Assembly (NCBI GenBank): GCA_009360345.1
Contig: SPDP01000001.1
Location: 744,001 to 808,000 of the forward strand
From: Alcaligenaceae bacterium SAGV5
GTDB taxonomy: Bacteria > Pseudomonadota > Gammaproteobacteria > Burkholderiales > Burkholderiaceae_B
Length of the DNA stretch: 64,000 nt
Reading direction: 5' to 3'
Shown: piece after piece, positions 1 to 7,328 of the stretch
Layout: every line of letters starts with the position of its first letter
Position numbering within the stretch: position 1 is the first letter of the stretch
Translations under genes and position numbers: made by a program
The notes under the pieces: model-generated
The model's input: only the letters and a program-made list of their open reading frames with translations
Databases searched by the model: none
What the model was told of the DNA's origin: nothing

Positions 1-589
1 GCGGGATGTCGACCTGCTGGCGAGGCTGGCGGAACTGAATCTGGTCGCTGTCTATGTCTCGGTCGCCACGTTGGACGGGCGCGTGGCCCGCACGCTCGAG
101 CCGCGCGCAGCGGCGCCGAGGCGCCGGCTGGATGCCGTCCGCGAACTGTCCGGCGCCGGCGTGCCGGTGGGTGTCTCGCTCGCCCCCGTCATTCCGTTCA
201 TCACCGACGACCGGCTGGAACACGTCCTGGAGGCGGCCAAGGACGCGGGCGCGCGAGCGGCCTTCTACACCATGCTGCGCCTGCCCTGGGAGGTCAAGGA
301 CGTCTTCTCGGACTGGCTCGACGCGCATTTTCCCGACCGCAAGGCCAGAGTGCTGCATTGCCTGGAGGACCTGCGCGGCGGCAGGCTCAACGATGCGCGC
401 TTTGGCAGCCGCATGCGCGGCCAGGGCGTCTGGGCCGACCTGATTGCCCAGCGCTTCGCGCGTGCCGCGCGCAAGCTCGGGCTGGCGGACCGGCGCATCG
501 AATTGGAGATGGGGCTGTTCAGGCCGCCGGCCCGCGAGCCCCGGAGCGGGGCGCCCGTCGAAAGCCGCCAGATGCCGCTGTTCGGCTAG
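1..589 (+). CDS. Radical SAM protein, PA0069/SplB-like family (C-terminal part)
   Basis: The reading frame is open from the window edge (frame 2) to the TAG at 587-589, giving about 195 residues of a C-terminal half. The visible part has the late-barrel segments of radical SAM proteins, such as VAVYVSVATLDGRVARTLEP, then VSLAPVIPFITDD and FYTMLRLPWEVKD, and a tail ending QMPLFG. This resembles the PA0069 family of SplB-related radical SAM proteins. The CxxxCxxC iron-sulfur motif would lie upstream, outside the window, so it cannot be checked. The family has no settled substrate; a DNA-repair-like role by analogy with spore photoproduct lyase is only a suggestion. The next gene converges from the other strand. 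Confidence 0.8.
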   Translation, partial: RDVDLLARLAELNLVAVYVSVATLDGRVARTLEPRAAAPRRRLDAVRELSGAGVPVGVSLAPVIPFITDDRLEHVLEAAKDAGARAAFYTMLRLPWEVKDVFSDWLDAHFPDRKARVLHCLEDLRGGRLNDARFGSRMRGQGVWADLIAQRFARAARKLGLADRRIELEMGLFRPPAREPRSGAPVESRQMPLFG

Positions 590-631
590 TGGCGCGGGCG
601 CGGAGGGTGAACAGGTCCGGGTTGCCGGCCC

Positions 632-1093
632 TCAGGCCGGGATGCCTTCGAACAGGCTCTGGAACAGCAGCACGATGCCTAGCATCAGGATGGCCGTACC
701 CACGGCCAGCGTGATGCCGGCCACCAGTACCGGTCCCCAGCCGGTGTTCGATTGCCGTGCCTGGCCCGGGTTGTACCTGGCATCGAACCGGGCATCGGAG
801 GTCAGGCACAGGACGATGGCCTCGATGAAGCCCGCTACGGCCGGAATGAGGAACAAGAAGAAGGCGGGATGGAAATACCACGTTTCGCTGCGCAGCGCCG
901 TGCCTATCATGATCAGCGAGAACAGCAGGACGACCCAGCCGTGCCGGCGGCCCAGGTACCACCAGTGCGCGCCGGCCCAGCCCAGCACGGCGGCCAGCAG
1001 TCCCGCCACGGTTTTGTGGCGGAATCCCTTGGCCGGAGGAAGTGAATGGGATGTATCGTCAGCGGAATGGGAGGGCATGTGGTGGGAATCCAT
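632..1093 (-). CDS. TM2-domain small membrane protein
   Basis: This 153-residue protein has a polar N-terminus (about 1-25) and then several hydrophobic helices, including LLAAVLGWAGAHWWYLGRRH, which fits the TM2 domain (short hydrophobic pairs, glycine-rich turn, G-x-H-WYLGR-type motif). Two further membrane segments lie at about 70-95 and 125-147. It is expected in the inner membrane; the molecular role is unknown. It converges with the radical SAM gene and diverges from rpsP. A CCTTGA-TTT-TCAAGG hairpin at 1103-1117 lies immediately upstream of its start. The ATG at 1093 is chosen because the frame begins there and the TM2 core follows at the usual distance. Confidence 0.75.
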   Translation of the reverse strand: MDSHHMPSHSADDTSHSLPPAKGFRHKTVAGLLAAVLGWAGAHWWYLGRRHGWVVLLFSLIMIGTALRSETWYFHPAFFLFLIPAVAGFIEAIVLCLTSDARFDARYNPGQARQSNTGWGPVLVAGITLAVGTAILMLGIVLLFQSLFEGIPA

Positions 1094-1135
1094 CGTAGAA
1101 GACCTTGATTTTCAAGGACTTTACCGCATCCTTGC

Positions 1136-1164
1136 TTGCTAGGCCTAGCAGGGCGGGCTATACT
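1136..1164 (+). promoter_or_regulatory. Probable sigma-70 promoter of the rpsP operon
   Basis: TTGCTA (1136-1141) and TATACT (1159-1164) are separated by 17 bases, 42 bases before the rpsP ATG, which fits the strong promoter expected for a ribosomal operon. A perfect 12-base palindrome, GCTAGGCCTAGC (1138-1149), overlaps the -35 side of the spacer. The promoter call is by eye from consensus; no start site is known. Confidence 0.6.
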
Positions 1165-1205
1165 TTAGGGCTTTTCTAAGTTCAACTTTTTCCAAGGAAT
1201 TACCT

Positions 1206-1466
1206 ATGGTGGTGATTCGTATGTCCCGCGGCGGCTCGAAGAAGCGCCCCTTCTACAACCTCGTTGCAGCCGATTCGCGCAATCGCCGCGATGGCCGTTT
1301 CATCGAGCGCGTGGGTTTCTACAACCCCGTCGCTTCCGAGGGTGAAGAAGGCCTGCGCATCGCGCTCGACCGCGTCGAGCACTGGACCAAGAACGGCGCC
1401 CAGTTGTCGCCGGCCGTGGCCCGCCTCGTCAAGGAATACGGCGCCAAGGTCGCGCCGGCTGCCTGA
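1206..1466 (+). CDS. rpsP: 30S ribosomal protein S16
   Basis: This 86-residue protein carries the S16 signature: [15 protein letters not shown] near the N-terminus, [20 protein letters not shown] in the middle, and the basic C-terminal region. S16 binds 16S rRNA early in 30S assembly. It is the first gene of the classic rpsP-rimM-trmD-rplS block and lies just downstream of a near-consensus promoter at 1136-1164. The ATG at 1206 follows an AAGGAA ribosome-binding site (about 1193-1198) and gives MVVIRM, four residues before the usual MVxIRLxR start. The next frame, rimM, begins 4 bases after its stop, which suggests translational coupling. Confidence 0.97.
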   Translation: MVVIRMSRGGSKKRPFYNLVAADSRNRRDGRFIERVGFYNPVASEGEEGLRIALDRVEHWTKNGAQLSPAVARLVKEYGAKVAPAA

Positions 1467-1470
1467 TTCC

Positions 1471-2082
1471 GTGGTGTCCGCTGCGTCCACGGGGTCTGGT
1501 AGCGATCCCGCCTTTCCCGCCGACCTTGTCGAAGTCGGGCATGTGGCGGAGGCCTTCGGTGTTCGTGGCGGCCTGAAGATCCAGCCGTATTCGGCCCAGT
1601 CAGAAGCCTTGCTGGGCAGCCGTACGTGGTGGTTGCGCAAGGGCCCGGAAGTGCGCCGTATCGAGGTGGTCGAAGCCAAGCGCCATGGCGCGGCGGTGAC
1701 GGCCACCTGGCCGGACGTGTCCGACCGGGATCAGGCCCTGGCCTGGAAGGGCTGGACGGTCTTGGTGCCGCGCAGCCAGTTCCCCCGGCTCGCCGAAGGC
1801 GAGTTCTACTGGGTGGACCTGGTCGGCTGCGAATTGACGGGCAAGGATGCGACGGACCGGGAAGTGGTCCTGGGGACGGTGTCGGAAGTCAGCGACAACG
1901 GGGTGCATGCCATTCTGCACGTGGCCTGTGTCGAACCCGTGGCTCCCGGCCAGCCGACGCAGCCGTTGCTCGATGCGCGCGGCAGGCAGCGCGAGACCCT
2001 GGTGCCCTTCGTGGAAGCGTATATCCGCGGCGTCGACCTCGATGCCCGGCGCATAGACAGCGATTGGCCCGAGGGTTTCTGA
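1471..2082 (+). CDS. rimM: Ribosome maturation factor RimM
   Basis: About 203 residues. RimM assists maturation of the 30S head and binds S19. The N-terminal beta-barrel motif [18 protein letters not shown] and the C-terminal PRC-barrel features ([13 protein letters not shown], then [19 protein letters not shown]) are clear. The frame is open well upstream into rpsP, but the conserved region begins only after [10 protein letters not shown], so I take the GTG at 1471, 4 bases after the rpsP stop; GTG 1474 is also possible. No ATG fits the family length. The gene sits second in the rpsP operon, as in most proteobacteria. Confidence 0.93.
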   Translation: MVSAASTGSGSDPAFPADLVEVGHVAEAFGVRGGLKIQPYSAQSEALLGSRTWWLRKGPEVRRIEVVEAKRHGAAVTATWPDVSDRDQALAWKGWTVLVPRSQFPRLAEGEFYWVDLVGCELTGKDATDREVVLGTVSEVSDNGVHAILHVACVEPVAPGQPTQPLLDARGRQRETLVPFVEAYIRGVDLDARRIDSDWPEGF

Positions 2083-2119
2083 CCCGCCGGGTGTGATACG
2101 GGGGACTTCGGTCCGGGCC

Positions 2120-2905
2120 ATGGACGAGATGCTGCGGTTCGATGTGATCACGCTGTTCGGCCCGATGTTCGAGGCCATCAGCCAGCAGGGCGTGACCGGC
2201 CGGGCGCATGCGCAGGGCCGGTGGCAGTTGCAGGCGTGGAATCCGCGCGATTTCACGGTGGACGTGCATCGGACGGTGGACGACAGGCCCTACGGCGGCG
2301 GACCCGGCATGGTGATGCGGGTCGAGCCTCTGGAGAAAGCGGTGCGTGCCGCGCGCGACCAGCGCGCGCAGGCCGGCTTGCCCGAGGCGCCGGTGGTGTT
2401 GTTGTCGCCGCAGGGACGGCGTTTCGATCAGGCCCGGGCGCATGAGCTGGCCGGCGGAACGGGCGCCATCCTGGTGTGCGGCCGCTATGAAGGCATCGAC
2501 CAGCGATTCGTCGATCGTTGGGTGACGCAGGAAGTGTCGCTGGGCGATTTCGTGCTGTCCGGCGGCGAGATCGCCGCGATGGCGATGATGGACGCGGCGG
2601 TCAGGCTGTTGCCAGGGGTGTTGAACGACGACGAGTCCGCCGTGCAGGATTCGTTCAACGAACGATTGTCCGGCCTGTTGGACTGTCCGCACTATACTCG
2701 GCCGGAAGTCTATGATGGCCGTCCGGTGCCCGACGTATTGCTGTCCGGGCATCATGCCAACATCGAGCGTTGGCGGCGCCGGCAGTCGCTGGAGGCGACG
2801 CTGGCGAAGCGCCCCGAGCTGATCGAGGCGGCACGCGAGCGCGGCTGGTTGAGCCGCGACGACGAGAAGTTTCTGTCCAGCCTGCAAGGGACGGACAAGC
2901 GTTGA
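2120..2905 (+). CDS. trmD: tRNA (guanosine(37)-N1)-methyltransferase
   Basis: TrmD methylates N1 of G37 in tRNAs that read CNN codons, using S-adenosylmethionine, and so prevents +1 frameshifting. The sequence shows the SPOUT trefoil-knot motifs: [12 protein letters not shown] at the start, [13 protein letters not shown], the AdoMet loop [13 protein letters not shown], and [14 protein letters not shown]. The ATG at 2120 gives 261 residues; ATG 2129 (MLRFDV) is closest to the usual family start, and a GTG at 2093 would add nine unconserved residues. It lies 37 bases after rimM and before rplS. Confidence 0.95.
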   Translation: MDEMLRFDVITLFGPMFEAISQQGVTGRAHAQGRWQLQAWNPRDFTVDVHRTVDDRPYGGGPGMVMRVEPLEKAVRAARDQRAQAGLPEAPVVLLSPQGRRFDQARAHELAGGTGAILVCGRYEGIDQRFVDRWVTQEVSLGDFVLSGGEIAAMAMMDAAVRLLPGVLNDDESAVQDSFNERLSGLLDCPHYTRPEVYDGRPVPDVLLSGHHANIERWRRRQSLEATLAKRPELIEAARERGWLSRDDEKFLSSLQGTDKR

Positions 2906-2971
2906 CCGCTTCGGCGGTTGGCGTGCAGCAAGCCTGCCGGGCATGAGTCCGGTGGGAGTTCCCATCCTCTG

Positions 2972-3002
2972 GTAGCGGTGCCATCAAAAGCAGAACCGCT
3001 AC
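2972..3002 (+). promoter_or_regulatory. Hairpin in the trmD-rplS spacer (candidate L19 leader)
   Basis: GTAGCGGT (2972-2979) and ACCGCTAC (2995-3002) form a perfect 8-bp stem with a 15-base loop, 24 bases before the rplS ATG. There is no T-run, so it is not an intrinsic terminator. It could be an L19-responsive leader or a processing site; this is inference from position only. Confidence 0.4.
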
Positions 3003-3026
3003 GCATGATGGTCATTGGAGATAGAA

Positions 3027-3410
3027 ATGGACCTGATCCAAGTCCTCGAGCAAGAAGAGCTGGCCCGCTTGACGGCCAACAAGACCATTCCCGAATTCGC
3101 CCCTGGCGACACCGTGGTGGTCAACGTCAACGTGGTCGAAGGCACCCGCAAGCGCGTGCAGGCGTACGAAGGCGTGGTCATCGCCAAGCGCAATCGCGGC
3201 CTGAACTCGTCGTTCATCGTCCGCAAGATTTCGTCGGGCGAAGGCGTGGAGCGTACGTTCCAACTGTACGCCCCGACCATCGCGTCGATCGAAGTCAAGC
3301 GCCGTGGCGATGTGCGCCGCGCTAAGCTCTACTACCTGCGTTTCCGTTCGGGCAAGTCGGCCCGGATCAAGGAAAAGCTGGTCCGCAATACGCCGGTTGC
3401 CAAGGCTTGA
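3027..3410 (+). CDS. rplS: 50S ribosomal protein L19
   Basis: This 127-residue protein matches L19: [34 protein letters not shown], the conserved [19 protein letters not shown] and the end [21 protein letters not shown]19 lies at the 30S-50S interface. The ATG at 3027 is preceded by GGAG at 3017-3020; a TTG at 3015 in the same frame overlaps that ribosome-binding site and is rejected. A 121-base spacer with a perfect hairpin separates it from trmD. A strong intrinsic terminator follows the stop, closing the operon. Confidence 0.97.
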   Translation: MDLIQVLEQEELARLTANKTIPEFAPGDTVVVNVNVVEGTRKRVQAYEGVVIAKRNRGLNSSFIVRKISSGEGVERTFQLYAPTIASIEVKRRGDVRRAKLYYLRFRSGKSARIKEKLVRNTPVAKA

Positions 3411-3432
3411 TTCTTTCGGTACGGCAAGACGA

Positions 3433-3459
3433 AGCGCCCCCGTGTGGGGCGCTTTTTTT
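3433..3459 (+). terminator. Rho-independent terminator after rplS
   Basis: AGCGCCCC (3433-3440) pairs with GGGGCGCT (3446-3453), with a 5-base loop and a run of seven T from 3453. It lies 23 bases after the rplS stop and ends the rpsP-rimM-trmD-rplS operon. Confidence 0.93.
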
Positions 3460-3539
3460 ATCGGCGCGGCAATGGCGGACGCCGGGTGGCGCGCGCTCGC
3501 GGAGGGGCTGGAGGCCGCCGGCGGGAGTATGCTTTAGCC

Positions 3540-4364
3540 ATGCCGACAACGACGGCGTTTCCGCCGGGATTTCCGTTTCACATGTCATCATCCATTCCGA
3601 CCGAACAATCTGGCGACGCTCCGGCTGACGAGACCGACGACACGCCAGAGGAAGTCCAGCCCGATATTCTTGCGCCGGGGGCCCGGCGTCCGCCGCAGCG
3701 TCCGGCCTTCGATCCCGTCACGCAACCCTGGGTCGCCAATCCGGGCGGGCTGGCCGCGGTGCCCGAGACACACCTGACTCCCACGGCGCTGCGCGAGCGC
3801 TTCGCCGCGCCGCCCGCCTGGACGCCGGATGCGCAGGACATCAACCCGGCGCGCGCCGCGGACAGGGCCCTGCGGCTGGCATCGGTGCTGGTGCCGATGA
3901 TGCTGCGGCCCGATGGCATCCGGATCATGCTGACGCAGCGCACCGCGCATTTGCACGACCATGCCGGCCAGGTCAGTTTCCCGGGCGGGCGGGTCGAGCC
4001 CAGCGATACGTCGGTGGCGGACGCCGCGCTGCGCGAGACCGAGGAAGAGACCGGGTTGCCGCGCAGGCTGGTGGAGGTTATCGGCCAGTTGCCGGATTAC
4101 TTCACGGGCACCGGTTTCCGTGTCGTGCCGCTGGTCGGGCTGGTGCGTCCGGATTTCGCGCCGCGTCCGGATCCCTTCGAGGTAGCCGAGGTGTTCGAGG
4201 TGCCGCTGCGCTTCCTGATGGATCCGGCCAATCACCGCTTGCACAGCACCGCGCTGCCGGCGGGAGGCCTGCGTTCCTACTACTCGATGCCCTGGCAGCA
4301 GTTCTTTATCTGGGGTGCGACGGCGGGCATGCTGCGCAACCTCTATCAATTTCTGCGCGCATGA
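3540..4364 (+). CDS. Nudix hydrolase, CoA pyrophosphatase-like
   Basis: The 274-residue protein carries a full Nudix box at about residues 148-171: GGRVEP, seven residues, then ALRETEEETGL, matching Gx5Ex7REUxEExGU. The preceding LHDHAGQVSFPGGR resembles the UPF0035 motif of CoA pyrophosphatases (CoaA/NudL), which split CoA or acyl-CoA into 3',5'-ADP and phosphopantetheine. The N-terminal 95 residues are low-complexity, acidic and proline-rich, longer than in NudL. The ATG at 3540 has GGGAG 12 bases upstream; ATG 3582 is an alternative. It stands alone behind the rplS terminator and ahead of a CobD-like gene. The family call is sure; the substrate is inferred. Confidence 0.85.
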   Translation: MPTTTAFPPGFPFHMSSSIPTEQSGDAPADETDDTPEEVQPDILAPGARRPPQRPAFDPVTQPWVANPGGLAAVPETHLTPTALRERFAAPPAWTPDAQDINPARAADRALRLASVLVPMMLRPDGIRIMLTQRTAHLHDHAGQVSFPGGRVEPSDTSVADAALRETEEETGLPRRLVEVIGQLPDYFTGTGFRVVPLVGLVRPDFAPRPDPFEVAEVFEVPLRFLMDPANHRLHSTALPAGGLRSYYSMPWQQFFIWGATAGMLRNLYQFLRA

Positions 4365-4432
4365 TCCGCGTGTCCTGCTCGCGTATGCGGGGGATGATGC
4401 AAAATCATGGCTATGCAATCTAGAATGCGCTC

Positions 4433-5428
4433 ATGAGCTTCTTCGCACTCCTCCTCGCCTTTCTTGCCGAGCAAGTCCGGCCCTTGCCGCGTTCCAACGC
4501 CGTCCATGAAGCCGCCCGCGGCGCGTGCCGATGGGCCGGCCATGCGCTGGATGCGGGCAGCCGCGGCTACGCCATGCTGGGTTGGCTGCTGGTGGTGGTG
4601 GTCCCCACCCTGGCCATATGGCTGATCGGGTCGCTGGCATGGTCGGTGCATCCTGTTTTTTCACTGGTCTTCCACGTCGTCGTCCTGTGGTTCACGCTGG
4701 GGTTCAGGCAGTTCAGCCACCATTTCACCGAAATCCAGTTCGCGCTGGCCCGCGGCGATGTCACGTTGGCGCGCAGCCACTTGCAGGAGTGGCTGCGGGC
4801 ATCCGGCGGCAGCATGTCCGCCGAAACCATGACCGTGCCGGAAATCTGCCGCACCGCGATCGAAGAAGGCGTGGTTGCCTCGCACCGCAACGTCTACGGG
4901 GTCCTGTTCTGGTATGCGCTGCTGCCCGGTCCGTCCGGCGCCGTGCTGTACAAGCTGGCGGGCATTGCCCGCCAGGAATGGGGCGATCGCGCCGATGCCT
5001 ACGGCGAAGTGGCCCGCCGCGCGTTCTATCTGCTGGATTGGATACCCGCCCGGATGACGGCGGTCGGCTTCGCCATCGTCGGCAATTTCGAGGATGCCCT
5101 GTACGGCTGGCGCCAGCGCGCCGCCAGTTGGGACGATCCCCAGCGCGGGGTGGTGGTCGAGAGCGCGGCGGGCGCGCTGGGCGTGCGCCTGGCCCCCGTG
5201 TCGGGCAAGTGGCAGCCGCCGGTCGAGTTCGTCGATCCTGATCTGGTCGGGCCGGTCCTGCCGGCTTCCGCCGCCAGCGAGTTCACCGCCGCCGCCGAGG
5301 CTCCCGAGGAGCCGGCCCGGCTGCCCGATCCGGCCACGCTGCATGCAGCGGTGGGGCTGCTGTGGCGGGCCGTGGTGCTCTGGATGGCGCTGTTGCTGCT
5401 GTTGTCCTTGGTGTCCTGGGCTTCCTGA
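4433..5428 (+). CDS. CobD/CbiB-family membrane protein
   Basis: This 331-residue protein begins MSFFALLLAFLAEQVRPLPR and has several membrane helices at about 45-95, at the middle (FWYALLPGPSGAVLYKLAG) and at the C-terminus (LWMALLLLLSLVSWAS). CobD/CbiB attaches aminopropanol to adenosylcobyric acid. The motifs HRNVYGVLFWYALLPGPSGA and AFYLLDWIPARMTAVGFAIVG match CbiB-like proteins, but there is no other cobalamin gene here. In betaproteobacteria this paralog is often annotated only as CobD/CbiB family, and AmpE is a related alternative. The ATG at 4433 is immediately before the hydrophobic start. Confidence 0.75.
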   Translation: MSFFALLLAFLAEQVRPLPRSNAVHEAARGACRWAGHALDAGSRGYAMLGWLLVVVVPTLAIWLIGSLAWSVHPVFSLVFHVVVLWFTLGFRQFSHHFTEIQFALARGDVTLARSHLQEWLRASGGSMSAETMTVPEICRTAIEEGVVASHRNVYGVLFWYALLPGPSGAVLYKLAGIARQEWGDRADAYGEVARRAFYLLDWIPARMTAVGFAIVGNFEDALYGWRQRAASWDDPQRGVVVESAAGALGVRLAPVSGKWQPPVEFVDPDLVGPVLPASAASEFTAAAEAPEEPARLPDPATLHAAVGLLWRAVVLWMALLLLLSLVSWAS

Positions 5429-5531
5429 CGGCACCTGGGCACGTACAAGGGGGCATGCTGCACTGCATGAGGCCAACCGCGGTTTCTGGCGCTATAGTGG
5501 GCCCGTCGAACTGACCGGAGCGGGGCCAGCC

Positions 5532-5783
5532 ATGTTCTCTTTCCAATATTGCCCGAATCGCACTTCCCGTGTGCTGGAAGTGGAGATAGACCCGCTGCAG
5601 CGTGGCCCGGGCATGTGGGATGCCAATTGCAAGATCTACGAGCAGAGCGATGGCCGGCGATTGTTGCTCGGTCCGACGCTGGCGCTGCGCGACATTCCTG
5701 CCTTGTCCGAGCAGGAGTGCCTGGACGAAGCCGAGATCCGTATCGCCGACGAGATCGAGAACGACCGCTGGTTCAAGCTGTAG
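5532..5783 (+). CDS. Hypothetical 83-residue protein
   Basis: A small soluble protein beginning MFSFQYCPNRTSRVLEVEID and ending IADEIENDRWFKL; mixed charge, no signal peptide, membrane segment or recognised motif. The ATG at 5532 follows GGAGCGGGG about 8 bases upstream. It lies 103 bases after the CobD-like gene and 124 bases before the DUF3597 gene, on the same strand. Codon use and GC are like the neighbours, so it is likely a real conserved gene, but I do not recognise a function. Confidence 0.6.
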   Translation: MFSFQYCPNRTSRVLEVEIDPLQRGPGMWDANCKIYEQSDGRRLLLGPTLALRDIPALSEQECLDEAEIRIADEIENDRWFKL

Positions 5784-5907
5784 CGGCCGGGGTTTCCCGG
5801 AGTTTCTCAGATATTGCATCCCGTTACATCCCAGGGCGGGGCGCCCTGTGGCGATCTATACAATCGACCGCAGGCATTTGCCGAAACGACGACGATTAGG
5901 GGACGAT

Positions 5908-6288
5908 ATGAGCATTTTCAAAGCCATACTCGACAAGATTTTCCCGTCCAGCCACCCGGCGGTGGCTCGGGAGGCATCTTCCACGGCAGCACCGGCACCC
6001 GCGGGCGGCGCGCCGGTCCAGGCCATTCCGGCCGTGGATGTGGAGTCCATCCTGAACGGCCTGGCGGCCAAGAGTCCCGAGAAGCTGAACTGGAAGACGT
6101 CCATTGTCGACCTGATGAAGCTGCTGGGCCTGGACAGCAGCCTGGCGGCCCGCAAGCAGCTCGCGACCGAACTGCACTACAGCGGCGACACGAATGATTC
6201 CGCCTCGATGAATATCTGGCTGCACAAGCAGGTGATGCAGAAGCTGGCGGACAACGGCGGCAAGGTTCCCGACGACCTGAAGAAGTAG
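5908..6288 (+). CDS. DUF3597 domain protein
   Basis: The 126-residue protein starts MSIFKAILDKIFPSSHPA, has a flexible Ala/Pro-rich linker (about 20-42), and then a conserved C-terminal domain: VDVESILNGLAAK, LNWKTSIVDLMKLLGLDSSL, ARKQLATELHY, and SMNIWLHKQVMQKLADNGGK. This pattern is DUF3597, a small helical domain resembling a LysM-associated stress protein family; the role is unknown. The ATG at 5908 has AGGGGAC 5-11 bases upstream. A terminator follows directly, so it is probably a single-gene unit. Confidence 0.82.
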   Translation: MSIFKAILDKIFPSSHPAVAREASSTAAPAPAGGAPVQAIPAVDVESILNGLAAKSPEKLNWKTSIVDLMKLLGLDSSLAARKQLATELHYSGDTNDSASMNIWLHKQVMQKLADNGGKVPDDLKK

Positions 6289-6293
6289 TGCGG

Positions 6294-6322
6294 AAAGGCG
6301 CTCTATCCGAGCGCCTTTCTTC
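6294..6322. terminator. Bidirectional intrinsic terminator between convergent genes
   Basis: AAAGGCGCT (6294-6302) pairs perfectly with AGCGCCTTT (6310-6318) around a 7-base loop, followed by TCTTCT. It fills the gap between the DUF3597 gene (+) and the Bug gene (-), whose stop begins at 6323. The arm read on the minus strand begins with AAAGG, so it can also act on the opposite transcript. Confidence 0.85.
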
Positions 6323-7306
6323 TCATTCGGGCAGGATGTCTATTTCCTTCGTGATCTGCGCCCATCGCGCATGCTCGCGCTTGAGAAAATCGCCGGTCTG
6401 GGCAGGGCTATGTCCCGGCGCGGCGATGGGCCCGATGGCGGCGATGCGCCCGGCCACTTCCTCATCGGCCAACAGCGCATTGATGTCGCGATTGACCCGT
6501 TCGACCGCCGCTACCGGCGTGCCGGCGGGCGCGACGATGGCGAACCAGCCGACCATGTCGAAATCGGGCAGGAGTTCGGATGCCGCCGGTACCTGTGGCC
6601 AGTCGGCCAGGCGCTTGTCCGAGGTCACCGCCAGCAGCCTCAGGCGTCCCTGCTTGGCGAGCTGCGCCGTCGAGGCCACGTCGGCCACGATCGCATCCAC
6701 GTGCCCGCCCATCAGATTCTGCGCCGAGACGCCTACCGAGACGTAGGGCACGAGGTTGGCCTGTGCGCCAGAGCGGGCATTGAACAGGCGGGCGATCATG
6801 CCGCCGAAGGTGCGCGGCCCTTCGTTGCCCAGGGTGAACGTGCCCGGTGCGGCCTTGGATCTGGCGATCAACTCCTCCAGGGTACGTATGGGCGAGTCGG
6901 CCTTGACCAGGATGCCGAACGGGCTGCGGGCGACGAAGGCCACCGGCACGAAATCCCTGGCGGGGTCATAGGGAAGCTGCTTGAACAGGAAAGGGTTGGT
7001 GACCAGCGCCGCGGTCGTCGCGAAATAGAAGTTGTAGCCGTCGGCGGGCGACCGAGCGGCCGCTTGCGCGCCCACCGTGTTCTGGCCGCCGGGCTTGTTC
7101 TCGATCACGACGGCCTGGCCCCAGCGCGGATATAGCCGTTCGGACAGCAGCCGGGCGATGTTGTCCGGGCCGGAGCCCGGCGGCTGCGACAGCAGCAGCC
7201 GCACGGGTTTGTCCGGCCAGGCCTGCGCCAGCGCCGGCCGCAGGGGGGAAAGCGCCGGGATGGCGGCCAGGCTGGCCAGGGCCTGGATGGCGTGTCTTCT
7301 GTTCAT
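6323..7306 (-). CDS. Bug-family (TctC-like) periplasmic solute-binding protein
   Basis: This 327-residue protein has an N-terminal export signal (MNRRHAIQALASLAAIPALS, ending ALAQA, about residue 27) followed by WPDKPVRLLLSQPPGSGPDN and the Bug signature motifs ENKPGGQNTVGAQAAARSPADGYN and LPYDPARDFVPVA. Bug proteins bind carboxylates or aromatic acids in the periplasm. No TctA/TctB transporter genes are nearby, as is usual for orphan Bug proteins. It is the last gene of an operon with a flavin hydroxylase 22 bases upstream and an extradiol dioxygenase, so it probably binds the same aromatic acid. The ATG at 7306 is preceded by GAGGAGAC. Confidence 0.9.
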   Translation of the reverse strand: MNRRHAIQALASLAAIPALSPLRPALAQAWPDKPVRLLLSQPPGSGPDNIARLLSERLYPRWGQAVVIENKPGGQNTVGAQAAARSPADGYNFYFATTAALVTNPFLFKQLPYDPARDFVPVAFVARSPFGILVKADSPIRTLEELIARSKAAPGTFTLGNEGPRTFGGMIARLFNARSGAQANLVPYVSVGVSAQNLMGGHVDAIVADVASTAQLAKQGRLRLLAVTSDKRLADWPQVPAASELLPDFDMVGWFAIVAPAGTPVAAVERVNRDINALLADEEVAGRIAAIGPIAAPGHSPAQTGDFLKREHARWAQITKEIDILPE

Positions 7307-7328
7307 CGTTGTCTCCTCGCGTAATCGG

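Noticed and set aside
4433..5428. The CobD-like gene as evidence for a cobalamin biosynthesis cluster
   Set aside because: No other cob/cbi gene or cobalamin riboswitch is visible around it, and CbiB paralogs and AmpE-like proteins share these features.
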